A stretch of DNA of 52,000 nt, taken from assembly GCA_003223835.1 (NCBI GenBank), contig QHWR01000074.1, positions 82,414 to 134,413 on the forward strand. The letters run 5' to 3'. A program made the translations under genes and the position numbers. Below, piece after piece: positions 24,310 to 32,213 of the stretch. This stretch comes from Acidobacteriota bacterium. Its GTDB lineage: Bacteria; Acidobacteriota; Vicinamibacteria; Vicinamibacterales; 2-12-FULL-66-21. Each line of letters opens with the position of its first letter. Within the stretch, counting starts at the first letter, position 1. The notes under the pieces are model-generated. The model had not been told where the DNA came from and made no database searches. It saw only the letters and a program-made list of their open reading frames with translations.

Positions 24310-25764
24310 TCAGGCGGTCAGGGCCGGCGACGATCGCATGTGCTCGATTGCGCCGGCCAGCTTCCGGACGCCGGCGTCCAGCGCCGAGGGCAGCACGCTC
24401 GTGAAGCACAAGCGCAGCTGCGAATCGCCGGCGGGATCCGGATAGAACGCCGGGCCCGCGACGAACGCGACGCCGGCGGCCAGCGCGCGCTCGAGCAGCG
24501 CGGTCGCGCTCATCCCCGGCTCCAGCCGGCACCAGACGTACAGCCCGCCCTGCGGGCGCGCGAACCGCAGCGCGCCGGCGGGCACGTGACGCTGGAGCGC
24601 CGCAAGCATCAGCCCCGAGCGGCGCGCGTGCTCCGCGCGGATCCGTTTCAGGTGCGCGTCGAACGCGCCCTGCCTGATCAGCCGCGCCATCGCGAATTGG
24701 ACGAGGTTCTGCGTGTGCGGGTCGAGACGCTGCTTCATGATCGCGATCTGCTCGACGATCGACGGCGCCGCGGCGATCCAGCCAAGCCGCAGCCCGGGCG
24801 CCAGCACCTTCGAGAACGAGTTGAGATGGATCACGAGGTTGTGCCCGTCCAGCTCCCGCAGCGTCGGCGGCGCCGGTTCGTTGAAGTACAGATCGTGATA
24901 CGTCGCATCCTCGACGATCGGCACGCGATACCGCTGCGCGAGCGTCAGCAGCTCGCGCCGGATCCGGATCGGCATCGTGATGCCCGTGGGATTCTGGAAG
25001 GTCGGGTTCGTGTAGACCAGCTTCGGCCGGTAGCGCACGAGCAGATCCTCCAGCTCGTCGACGTCGCCCGCGGCGACGTCCCAGCCAATCAGCTTCGCGC
25101 CCGCCGCGCGGAACGACTGAATCGCGCCAAGGTAGCCGGGGCGATCGACGATCACCGCGTCACCGGGATCGATCAGACACCGGGCGAGCAGATCGAGCCC
25201 CTGTTGCGCGCCGCCCAGAATCAGCACGCGCTCGCGCGGAACGCCGTAGCGATCCGAGATCGCATGACGGAATTCCGGCTGACCCTCCGTCGGCCCGTGC
25301 CGCCACGCCGACGCGGGATCGTTGCGGAGCACGTGCGCGACCGCTTCCTGGAACGCGTCGTTCGGAAAGAAGTCGATCGCCGGCTCGCCGGCCGCGAGCG
25401 AGAGCATCCGCGGATCGGACGCGTGACGGACGACATCACGAAGCGTGGAGTCGCTCGTGCGCAGCGCGGCGGCGGCAATCTTGCCGCGCCACGCGAACGG
25501 CGTCCCCTCGGGCTCCGGCGGCGCGCACACGAACGTGCCGCGCCCGACATACCCGCGCAGCAAGCCGCGCGACTCCAGCTCCCGATACGCGCTGACGACG
25601 GTCGTCCGGCTGATCTTGAGCCGCCCGGCGAGCGTGCGTTCCGGCGGCACGCGCGCGCCCGACGGCAGATCGCCCCGCGCGATCGCCGATTCGAGCAGCG
25701 TGACCAGATGGCTATAAAGGGGGCGCGAGGTGCGGACGAAGTCGGTCTCGAGCGACGCCAGCAT
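24310..25764 (-). CDS. MocR/PdxR-type regulator: GntR winged helix fused to class I aminotransferase
   Basis: From ATG 25764, with GGGAGG seven bases upstream, the product is 484 residues. The GntR-type DNA-binding domain spans about 15-80 (SGARVPPERTLAGRLKISRT, YRELESRGLLRGYVGRGTFV). A fold-type I PLP domain fills the rest: GGAQQGLDLLARCL, TNPTFQNPTG, VEDATYHDLYF, and the PLP lysine in NSFSKVLAPGLRLGW near residue 319. MocR proteins usually control pyridoxal phosphate, GABA or ectoine metabolism genes and use PLP as effector. No such target is adjacent. The flavoprotein gene lies 155 bases upstream on the same strand and could be regulated with it. Confidence 0.88.
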   Translation of the reverse strand: MLASLETDFVRTSRPLYSHLVTLLESAIARGDLPSGARVPPERTLAGRLKISRTTVVSAYRELESRGLLRGYVGRGTFVCAPPEPEGTPFAWRGKIAAAALRTSDSTLRDVVRHASDPRMLSLAAGEPAIDFFPNDAFQEAVAHVLRNDPASAWRHGPTEGQPEFRHAISDRYGVPRERVLILGGAQQGLDLLARCLIDPGDAVIVDRPGYLGAIQSFRAAGAKLIGWDVAAGDVDELEDLLVRYRPKLVYTNPTFQNPTGITMPIRIRRELLTLAQRYRVPIVEDATYHDLYFNEPAPPTLRELDGHNLVIHLNSFSKVLAPGLRLGWIAAAPSIVEQIAIMKQRLDPHTQNLVQFAMARLIRQGAFDAHLKRIRAEHARRSGLMLAALQRHVPAGALRFARPQGGLYVWCRLEPGMSATALLERALAAGVAFVAGPAFYPDPAGDSQLRLCFTSVLPSALDAGVRKLAGAIEHMRSSPALTA

Positions 25765-25918
25765 GGGACCCTCCCAAAAGGAGAACTGTGGATCAGGTGG
25801 GTCGGCGAAGTCGAGGTCCAATTGAGGCGTGGCAGGCCAGGAAGTCAAGGCCAATGGGCCTGATGGCGGGTTTCTCGAGGCTTCGGAGAAGTCCAATTCC
25901 GCGGCGGCCCTCGCCGCG

Positions 25919-26824
25919 TTACTTCAGATCTTCCCTCAACAAATCCGTGTTGATCGCGAACGCCGCTTCCGCTCCTTCGGCGGCCGCGACGACCACCCAC
26001 TGCACGGCGCGCGACGCGTCGCCGGCGACGTAGAGACCGGGCAGGTGCGTCGCTTCGTACTTGCCGGTGCGCACCGTCCCCTTCTCGTTGAATTCGCAGC
26101 CGAGGCGGAGCGCAAGACGCGACTGCTGCGTCTGGCCCGTCGTGAAGAAGAGCGCGCGCCGCGGGAGCGCGTCGCCGCGGGCGAAGACGATGCGCTCGAG
26201 ACGCCCGTCGCGTCCCTCGAGACGATCGACGCGATCCTCCCGCACGGCGATGCCGTTGCGCGCCAGCCGCTCGCGTCCGTCGGCGTCGATCTCCGGCGGC
26301 CCGTCGGTGCAGAGGACGATGTCGCGGCTCCAGCCGATCAACTCGAGGGAGAGGCCGAGTCCGCGCGCGCCGCGGCCGTAGACGGCGAGCGGCTCATCGC
26401 GCAGTTCCCAGCCGTCGCAGTACGGGCAGTGGAAGATGCTCCGTCCGAAGAGCTCGCGGAAGCCGTCGATCTCGGGGAGGTTGTCCACCACGCCGGTCGC
26501 GATGAGGAGTTTGCGCGACGCGAACTCGCGGCCGTCCGTGAGCGCGACGCGGAAGCGGCGGTCGGGCCGGCACTCCGCCTCCACCACTTCGGCGTCCTGC
26601 CAGTCGATCGTGTCGTACTGCCGGAGCTGGTCGCGTCCGATGCGAAGGAGCTCGGCGGGCGCGATGCCGTCTCGCGTCAGATAGCCGTGCAGCGCCTGCG
26701 ACGCGGCGTTGCGCGGCCGCCCGCTGTCGCAGACGAGGACGCGCCGCCGGCACCGCCCGAGCACGAGCGCCGCGCTCAAGCCAGCCGGGCCGGCGCCGAC
26801 GATGATGACGTCATACATAGACAT
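25919..26824 (-). CDS. Thioredoxin-reductase-like FAD/NAD(P) oxidoreductase
   Basis: The 301-residue flavoprotein has the FAD Rossmann motif VIIVGAGPAGLSAALVLGR at the N-terminus, a redox-active HCPYCDGWE pair near residue 130, and VAGDASRAVQWVVVAAAEGA, the C-terminal FAD loop. The length fits the low-molecular-weight TrxR/AhpF family. The NADPH motif GxGxxA is less canonical (YGRGARGLG), so it may be a ferredoxin- or thioredoxin-reductase relative of unknown partner. ATG 26824 or ATG 26818 are both possible. The 5' end lies inside an inverted repeat. Confidence 0.82.
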   Translation of the reverse strand: MSMYDVIIVGAGPAGLSAALVLGRCRRRVLVCDSGRPRNAASQALHGYLTRDGIAPAELLRIGRDQLRQYDTIDWQDAEVVEAECRPDRRFRVALTDGREFASRKLLIATGVVDNLPEIDGFRELFGRSIFHCPYCDGWELRDEPLAVYGRGARGLGLSLELIGWSRDIVLCTDGPPEIDADGRERLARNGIAVREDRVDRLEGRDGRLERIVFARGDALPRRALFFTTGQTQQSRLALRLGCEFNEKGTVRTGKYEATHLPGLYVAGDASRAVQWVVVAAAEGAEAAFAINTDLLREDLK

Positions 26825-26870
26825 AGGGCGTTGGGCTTCAGGCTTGATGCCTGAAGCCCGTCTATGTCTG
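26819..26870. repeat. Palindrome GGGCTTCAGGC with inverted flanks reaching into both genes
   Basis: GGGCTTCAGGC (26833-26843), loop TTGAT and GCCTGAAGCCC (26849-26859) form a perfect 11-bp stem. The flanks AGACATAG (26819-26826) and CTATGTCT (26863-26870) are also inverted copies; the left one contains the start of the flavoprotein gene and the right one the final codons of the kinase gene. It may terminate kinase transcription, but the matching flanks are not needed for that. Confidence 0.88.
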
Positions 26871-29213
26871 CGCGATCGCAGCGAAGCGCGGGTCGTCCCG
26901 CAGCGACTCCAGGTCCGGATCGCGGACGATGCGGGCGGCGGTGAGCCTGGGGAGCGCCTTGGCGACGCGTTCGAGCGCGGCGAGCGCGCGGTCGCGGTCG
27001 CCGCGGAGCGCGTGCAGGCAGGCGATGTAATAGCGCGTAAACGGATCGTCGGCGCCGTTTGCGACGCGGGCGTCGAAGGCCTTGAGCGCGACGTCGAAGC
27101 ACGCCGCCGCCTCCGCCGTCCGCCCCTCGCGCAGGTGCGCGGCGCCGAGCTTCACGTGCAGCTCGATCGACTGGCGATCGCGCAGCGCGTGATCGCTCGT
27201 CGAGACGAACGCCAGCTCCTTGTCGTACTCGGCGATCGCCTGCGCGTAGCGTCCCTGGAGATAGTGGACGTAGCCGTAGCGCGCGTGCGCGCCGACGATC
27301 TCGAGGCCGGCGCTGCCGGAGATGTACTGCTCCTGCAGATCGACGGCGCGGCGGCTGGCCGTCTCGGCCTCGGCGAACCGGCGCTCCCACGCGTAGAGCA
27401 GCGCCAGCTGCAGCCACGCGTAGCCCGCTTCCGGGTTCAACGCGATCGCGCGCTCGAACTCCGCGATCGATCCCTCGAAGGCCCCCTGGCCGACCCATAA
27501 CGTGCGCGCCAGGCTCGCGTGCGCCTGCGCGTTGCCGGGATCGAGGCGCACCGCCTCGCGCATCGACACGATCGCCTCGTCGATGTGGCCGAGCGTGAGG
27601 TGCGCGGAGCCGAGCCACATCTGCGCGTCGGTCAGCTGCGGATCGAGCCGCAGCGCGCGCTGCTCGAGATCGATCGCGCGGTTGGCGAGATCCGGCAGCC
27701 CCATCAGCGACGCCTTCAGGCCGTAGGCCCCGCCGAGCGCGGCCCACGCCTCCGCGTACTCCGGGTCGCGGCCGACGGCGTGCTCGAACGCGTCGATCGC
27801 CCGCTCGAGCGAATCGCGCGTGGCGTTGCGCAGGTTCAGCATGCCGCGCGCGTAGCTCTCGTACGCCTCGACCGACCGCGTTTCCTGCTTCTCGATCCCC
27901 GCGATTTCCGAGCCGCGCAGCTCCACGTTCAGCTTCTGCGTCAGCTCGTAGACGATGCGGTCCTGCAGGTCGAAGATGTCGGCGAGCGGGCCATCGACCT
28001 TGACGGTGCCCCGTTGTTCGCCGCTGTCGACCGCCACGAAGCTCGCGGTGATGCGCACGCGATCGCCGATGCGCTGGTAGCCGCCGACGACGACCCACGT
28101 CGCGCCGAGCCGGCGGCCGATGTCGATCGCGAGCCGATCGTCGAGCGTCCCCTCGGTCGCGCTCAGGTGGCGCAGCGCGTCGAACACGCGCGCGCGGCCG
28201 ATGATGATGAGGCCGTGCACGTTCTTGAGGTCCGCGCTGACGGTCTCGGCGATGCCGCTGCCGATCCAGTCGTCCGAGGGCTCGCGCGTGATGTTGGCGA
28301 ACGTCATGACCGCCACCGCGCTCGCGGGCGTCGCCACGACGAGTCCGCTGCGGATGCTCGCCGTCAGCGGCCGGTCGAAGCCGCGCGACAGATCGCGAAG
28401 ATCCGTTTTCAGATCGCCGGCCGATTGATACCGCGCCGACAGGGTCTTCTCCATCGCGCGCCGCACGATCGCGTCGAACGCGGTCGGCACCGCGGCGTTC
28501 AACTGGGACGGCGGCGGCGGCGACGCGTGCAGGACCTGATCGATGATCTCCGTCGGCGTGCTTCCCTCGAACGGCAGCCGCGCCGTCACGGCTTCGTACA
28601 GGACGACGCCGAGCGAGAAGATGTCGGACCGCCCGTCCACGGGCCGTCCGAGCGCCTGTTCCGGAGACATGTACGAAACCGTCCCGAGAATCACGCCGGC
28701 GATGGTCATCTGCGCCTGCGTCGCGGTCGGATCGGGCTGCCGGTCCGCGAATTTCGCGAGGCCGAAATCCAGGACCTTCACGACGCCGCGGCCGGTCAGC
28801 ATCAGGTTCGCGCTCTTGATGTCGCGGTGCACGATCCCGTGCCCGTGCGCTTCCTCGAGCGCGTCGGCGACCTGCACACCGATCTCAGCCGCCTCGCGGA
28901 CGCCGAGCGGTCCGCGCGTGAGCCTCTCGGACAGCACTTCGCCCTCGACGTACTCCATCGCGATGAACGCCGACCCGCCGTACTCGCCGATGTCGTAGGT
29001 GACCGCGATGTTCGGCGAGCGCAGCAGCGAGGCGGCGCGCGCTTCGTTCATCAACCGCGCGCGGCTGTCCGGATCCGCCCGGAACGCGGCGGGCAGGAAC
29101 TTCAGCGCGACGGGACGACCCAGCCGGACGTCCTCGGCGCGGTAGACCTCTCCCATGCCGCCGGCGCCGAGCCGCTCGGTGATTCGGTAATGCTGGATCG
29201 TTGTCCCGATCAA
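26862..29213 (-). CDS. Serine/threonine protein kinase with TolB-like and TPR domains
   Basis: The 783-residue protein starts at TTG 29213, overlapping the peptidase stop (TTGA), giving IGTTIQHYRITERLGAGGMG as usual for this family. The kinase domain spans about 1-265: glycine loop GAGGMGEVY, Lys in ALKFLP, HRDIKSAN near 129, DFGLAK and GTVSYMSPEQ. Residues about 298-400 (VAVMTFANITREPSDDWIGS) form a FlgO/TolB-like domain found after kinases or adenylate cyclases. TPR-like repeats fill the remainder (AEAWAALGGAYG, EAIVSMREAVRLDPGNAQAH). No membrane segment is seen, so it is cytoplasmic. It is coupled to the M61 peptidase gene. Confidence 0.9.
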   Translation of the reverse strand: MIGTTIQHYRITERLGAGGMGEVYRAEDVRLGRPVALKFLPAAFRADPDSRARLMNEARAASLLRSPNIAVTYDIGEYGGSAFIAMEYVEGEVLSERLTRGPLGVREAAEIGVQVADALEEAHGHGIVHRDIKSANLMLTGRGVVKVLDFGLAKFADRQPDPTATQAQMTIAGVILGTVSYMSPEQALGRPVDGRSDIFSLGVVLYEAVTARLPFEGSTPTEIIDQVLHASPPPPSQLNAAVPTAFDAIVRRAMEKTLSARYQSAGDLKTDLRDLSRGFDRPLTASIRSGLVVATPASAVAVMTFANITREPSDDWIGSGIAETVSADLKNVHGLIIIGRARVFDALRHLSATEGTLDDRLAIDIGRRLGATWVVVGGYQRIGDRVRITASFVAVDSGEQRGTVKVDGPLADIFDLQDRIVYELTQKLNVELRGSEIAGIEKQETRSVEAYESYARGMLNLRNATRDSLERAIDAFEHAVGRDPEYAEAWAALGGAYGLKASLMGLPDLANRAIDLEQRALRLDPQLTDAQMWLGSAHLTLGHIDEAIVSMREAVRLDPGNAQAHASLARTLWVGQGAFEGSIAEFERAIALNPEAGYAWLQLALLYAWERRFAEAETASRRAVDLQEQYISGSAGLEIVGAHARYGYVHYLQGRYAQAIAEYDKELAFVSTSDHALRDRQSIELHVKLGAAHLREGRTAEAAACFDVALKAFDARVANGADDPFTRYYIACLHALRGDRDRALAALERVAKALPRLTAARIVRDPDLESLRDDPRFAAIAQT

Positions 29214-31063
29214 TTCTTCGTTTGCCTTGATCCCAGCCACGCGTCCCTGAACGCTTTCTCCTCCGGCCTCAGTCTGCCGCCCGGCGTCGCCTCGACGAGC
29301 GTCGCCGTCAACGCCGGATCCTCCTGGAGCGTGACGGCGGCGGTCGCGGGACCGCTCCGGCGGTTGAAGGCAAGGGCGATCGTATCTCCAGGCTTGTGCG
29401 CCGCGAGCGCTTCCTGAATCTGCTGCGCGTTCGCGACGCTCTTCCCGTCCACCGCCGTCACCACATCGTCCTGCTCGAGGCCCGCGACGAACGCGGGGCT
29501 GCCCCACGGGACGAGCGTCGAGATCCGCGTACCGTCGAATCCGACGTCGCCCAGCCACGCCCGACCCGGATTGCGCCTGACCAGCGCGACGCCCGCGCGC
29601 GCGAGCAGCGTCGCGTAATCGACGACCTCGCGGCCGCGAATGTACCGCGCGACGAAATCGTCGGCGAACGCGCGGTCGCCCGATACGTCGGCCAGCCGAT
29701 CGCGGACGTCGTTGACGGAGTAGGGACGCCCGACGAGTCCGGGGGCCGGGCCGCCGGGCTTGCCGTGCACGCGCCACATCGCGCGCATGAAGTCGTCGAG
29801 CGTGATCTTTCCGGCGCTGCGCTCGCGCAGCGTCAGGTCGAGCGCCAGCGCGATGGCGCCGCCATAGCTGTAATACGAGATGAAGGTGTTCGACAGATTC
29901 GTCCGATCGATCGAACGCGCGCCGTCGGCGAAGGGCGCGGCGTGGCTCATGCCGACGGCCGAGCGGAACTGACGTCCGGGCGCGTTGATGACGTCGTTCG
30001 CGAGCCCCCCGAACGAGCCGATCGCCTGCGCCGGATCGATGAGGCCCGCGCGCGTCCGGATCAGCGGACCGTAGTACTGCGTGAAGCCCTCGCCGAGCCA
30101 GAGTGAATCCGTCAGGTTGGCGTCCTCGAAGTTGAACGGCTCGAGCCCCTCGGGCCTGATGCGCTCGACGTTCCAGCAGTGAAAGAACTCGTGGGCGGCG
30201 GTGCCGAGCGCGCCGCGCAGCGCGCGTCCCGTGACGACGGTGCTGTTACGGTGCTCCATGCCGTCGCCGCCGGCCCACGGCAGGTAGTCGGCGAGAAACG
30301 TATACGTGCCGGGCTCGTAGTCCGGAAACTCGCCGAACACCGCCTCCGCCTCCCGGACGATCTTCTCGAGGCCCGCGGCGTACTGATCGATGTCCTGATC
30401 GGACGCGTCGGAATGAACCGCCGCCCGGATCGTGTACGTCTTGCCGCCCGGGTTCGTCACGGAAAACTGCCGCAGCTTGTACGCGCTCAGCTCCGTCGGG
30501 CTGTCGAACAGGTACTGCAGGTTGGGCGCGGTGAACGTGAACGGATCGCTCGTCGGATAGAGCTGCGTCGCCGCCTTCCAGCCGGAGCCCGGCGGCGGCG
30601 TGAACGTGACGCGGACCGGGCGATCGTCGAAGCCGCGCGCCCAGATCAGGAGCGCCGGCAGATTCATGTGCGCGTGCGTCGTGTCGATCGCGAGGTATGT
30701 GCCGTCGATCGTGTCGCCGTACACCTTGTACTGGATCCGGACGGTGCCGTCGTGGCCGGCGACGTTCCACTGATGCGGGTTCACGCGCACCGCCGTCAAC
30801 TCCTTGCCGCTGCCGTCGAACGCGCGCAGGTCGAAGACGTTCTTCGCGAACTCGTGGACCGCGTAGCGGCCCGGCGAGGATCGACTCATGCGCGCCTCGA
30901 GCGCGCCCTGCACGCGCGTAAACGTCGCCTCCACCTGCGCCCATCGATGCTCCGGCGCGGGAAACGTCACCGTGTACTCGGTCCGACCGACGCCCGCCTG
31001 CGCGGCGAGCAACACGGGCAAGACCGCGATCGCGAAGAGAATCGCCCGGATCCTGAGACGCAT
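29210..31063 (-). CDS. M61-family metallopeptidase with PDZ domain
   Basis: From ATG 31063 (GGAG nine bases before) the product is 617 residues with a signal peptide (AILFAIAVLPVLLAAQA). The N-terminal beta domain is followed by AAHEFFHCWNVERIRPEGL, carrying the HEXXH zinc site, and LWLGEGFTQYY with the third ligand Glu, both typical of M61 glycyl-aminopeptidase-like enzymes. A C-terminal PDZ segment (STLVPWGSPAFVAGLEQDD, AVDGKSVANAQQIQEAL) ends the protein. It is likely periplasmic. The gene overlaps the kinase start by four bases. Confidence 0.9.
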   Translation of the reverse strand: MRLRIRAILFAIAVLPVLLAAQAGVGRTEYTVTFPAPEHRWAQVEATFTRVQGALEARMSRSSPGRYAVHEFAKNVFDLRAFDGSGKELTAVRVNPHQWNVAGHDGTVRIQYKVYGDTIDGTYLAIDTTHAHMNLPALLIWARGFDDRPVRVTFTPPPGSGWKAATQLYPTSDPFTFTAPNLQYLFDSPTELSAYKLRQFSVTNPGGKTYTIRAAVHSDASDQDIDQYAAGLEKIVREAEAVFGEFPDYEPGTYTFLADYLPWAGGDGMEHRNSTVVTGRALRGALGTAAHEFFHCWNVERIRPEGLEPFNFEDANLTDSLWLGEGFTQYYGPLIRTRAGLIDPAQAIGSFGGLANDVINAPGRQFRSAVGMSHAAPFADGARSIDRTNLSNTFISYYSYGGAIALALDLTLRERSAGKITLDDFMRAMWRVHGKPGGPAPGLVGRPYSVNDVRDRLADVSGDRAFADDFVARYIRGREVVDYATLLARAGVALVRRNPGRAWLGDVGFDGTRISTLVPWGSPAFVAGLEQDDVVTAVDGKSVANAQQIQEALAAHKPGDTIALAFNRRSGPATAAVTLQEDPALTATLVEATPGGRLRPEEKAFRDAWLGSRQTKN

Positions 31064-31093
31064 CGGAAATAACTCCGGGGTCCATCTTATACG

Positions 31094-31145
31094 GATGATG
31101 GAGGACGGATGAGAGATGGGAGATGGGGGATGAAAAGTCATCCCG
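31094..31145 (+). repeat. GGATGA/GAGATGGG word repeat in the M61-actA gap
   Basis: GGATGATGGAGGACGGATGA followed by GAGATGGGAGATGGGGGATG is a run of GATGG-type words ending in an inverted GTCATCCC. The string GGTGGAGGACGGATGACGG inside actB (33735-) uses nearly the same words. It lies immediately upstream of the putative actA promoter, within the divergent regulatory region. Confidence 0.75.
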
Positions 31146-31146
31146 T

Positions 31147-31176
31147 TTGACATCCTTGTGAAAAGTTTCACATTAT
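31147..31176 (+). promoter_or_regulatory. Promoter of the act/cox operon with CRP/FNR-type operator
   Basis: TTGACA (31147-31152) is followed 18 bases later by CATTAT (31171-31176), a good -35 and fair -10 for a housekeeping sigma factor. Between them lies the perfect palindrome TGTGAAAAGTTTCACA (31157-31172), exactly the TGTGA-N6-TCACA consensus of the CRP/FNR family. It overlaps the spacer and the first base pairs of the -10, which suits repression or spacing control rather than classical activation. The actA start is about 130 bases downstream. Confidence 0.6.
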
Positions 31177-31305
31177 TGGATCCGGTGGCTCCCGCCGGGC
31201 GTGGAAGTGGCGCGCCGCTTCGCGGCCGCACGCTGTTCCATCTTCGCAAAGCCTCCTCGTTCGGAGTAGGCTGGGGGGCGCGCGTGCGTCGCGGACGTTC
31301 AGACA

Positions 31306-31965
31306 ATGAGTCAGATCTTCCTCCGCCCCTTCAACATCTACTCGAAGCTGAGCATTGTCGTGACGGCGGTTCTCGTCGGTGGCCTCTCCATCATCGTCTT
31401 CGGCATGAGCTGGACGGGCTACGTCACCGGCCAGGGCGTCACGCGCGATCAACCGATTCAGTTCAGTCACGCACATCACGTCGGCTCGATGGGCATCGAC
31501 TGCCGCTACTGTCATTCGACGGTCGAGGAGTCCGCCTTCGCGAACATTCCGCCGACGAAGACGTGCATGAACTGCCACGCGCAAATCTGGACCAACGCGC
31601 CGATCCTCGAGCCGGTGCGCGCGAGCTTTCGCGACAATCGCCCGCTTCAGTGGTGGCGCATCCACGATTTGCCCGATTTCGTGTACTTCAACCACAGCAT
31701 CCATGTGAACAAGGGCGTGGGATGCGCCACGTGCCACGGCCAAGTCGACCGAATGCCCCTCCTCTATCAGGAAGCCTCCCTGCAGATGAGGTGGTGCCTC
31801 GATTGTCACCGCAACCCGGCCAAGTACGTGCGCCCCCGCGACCAGGTGTTCAACATGAACTGGGAGCCGCCGGCAGACGACCCCGGCCTCGGCGAACGAC
31901 TCGTCAAGGAATACAAGATCATGGACGTCCGGCAGCTCACGAGCTGCTCGACATGCCACAGGTAA
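31306..31965 (+). CDS. actA: Alternative complex III subunit A, pentahaem cytochrome c
   Basis: The 219-residue protein has one N-terminal membrane segment (LSIVVTAVLVGGLSIIVFGM) and five CXXCH motifs (CRYCH, CMNCH, CATCH, CLDCH, CSTCH), the haem count of ActA. It is the periplasmic multihaem cytochrome of the quinol:cytochrome c oxidoreductase that replaces bc1. It starts the act-cox operon. The actA-actB junction is separated by a 100-base word repeat rather than the usual tight spacing. Confidence 0.93.
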   Translation: MSQIFLRPFNIYSKLSIVVTAVLVGGLSIIVFGMSWTGYVTGQGVTRDQPIQFSHAHHVGSMGIDCRYCHSTVEESAFANIPPTKTCMNCHAQIWTNAPILEPVRASFRDNRPLQWWRIHDLPDFVYFNHSIHVNKGVGCATCHGQVDRMPLLYQEASLQMRWCLDCHRNPAKYVRPRDQVFNMNWEPPADDPGLGERLVKEYKIMDVRQLTSCSTCHR

Positions 31966-32063
31966 AGCTTCCAGCTTCCAGCCGCCAGCTTCCAGCTCTC
32001 ATGCTGGACCGAGTGCGGCACCGTTCTTAGCCGGAAGCTGGTCGCTGGAAACTGGAAGCTCGA
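31966..32063. repeat. Foldback GCTTCCAG word repeat between actA and actB
   Basis: Directly after the actA TAA come AGCTTCCAGCTTCCAGCCGC-CAGCTTCCAG on the plus strand, then GCCGGAAGCTGGTCGCTGGA-AACTGGAAGCTCG, which are the same words inverted. The first 22 bases repeat the element at 22849 with one mismatch. The block can fold into a long imperfect hairpin between two operon genes and runs to within a few bases of the point where actB coding begins. Confidence 0.85.
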
Positions 32064-32067
32064 AAGA

Positions 32068-32213
32068 ATGGACTTTTCTGCAATCCGCTGTACTGGCGCA
32101 GCCTGGGCGAGCTGGCCGACACGCCGGCGTTCCGCGAGTATCTGCACCGCGAGTTTCCCGAGCAGGCGTCGCAGTGGAACGATCCCAAGGGACGCCGGCA
32201 GTTCCTGAAGCTG
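32068..32213 (+). other. 5' coding segment of actB without an in-frame start
   Basis: Codons in the actB frame from 32088 (LYWRSLGELADTPAFREYLH) match the N-terminus of ActB, and KGRRQFLKLMSASLALAG is a Tat signal needed for export. The in-frame reading opens after a TAG at 32028 but contains no ATG, GTG or TTG before 32214. An ATG at 32068 is one frame off: adding one T to the TTTT run (32073-32077 region) would give a continuous MDFFCNPLYW start. The start is therefore lost, shifted or misread. Confidence 0.65.

Noticed and set aside
31966-32063. GCTTCCAG block as a CRISPR array
   Set aside because: Units are contiguous or nearly so, with no unique spacers of 30-40 bases.
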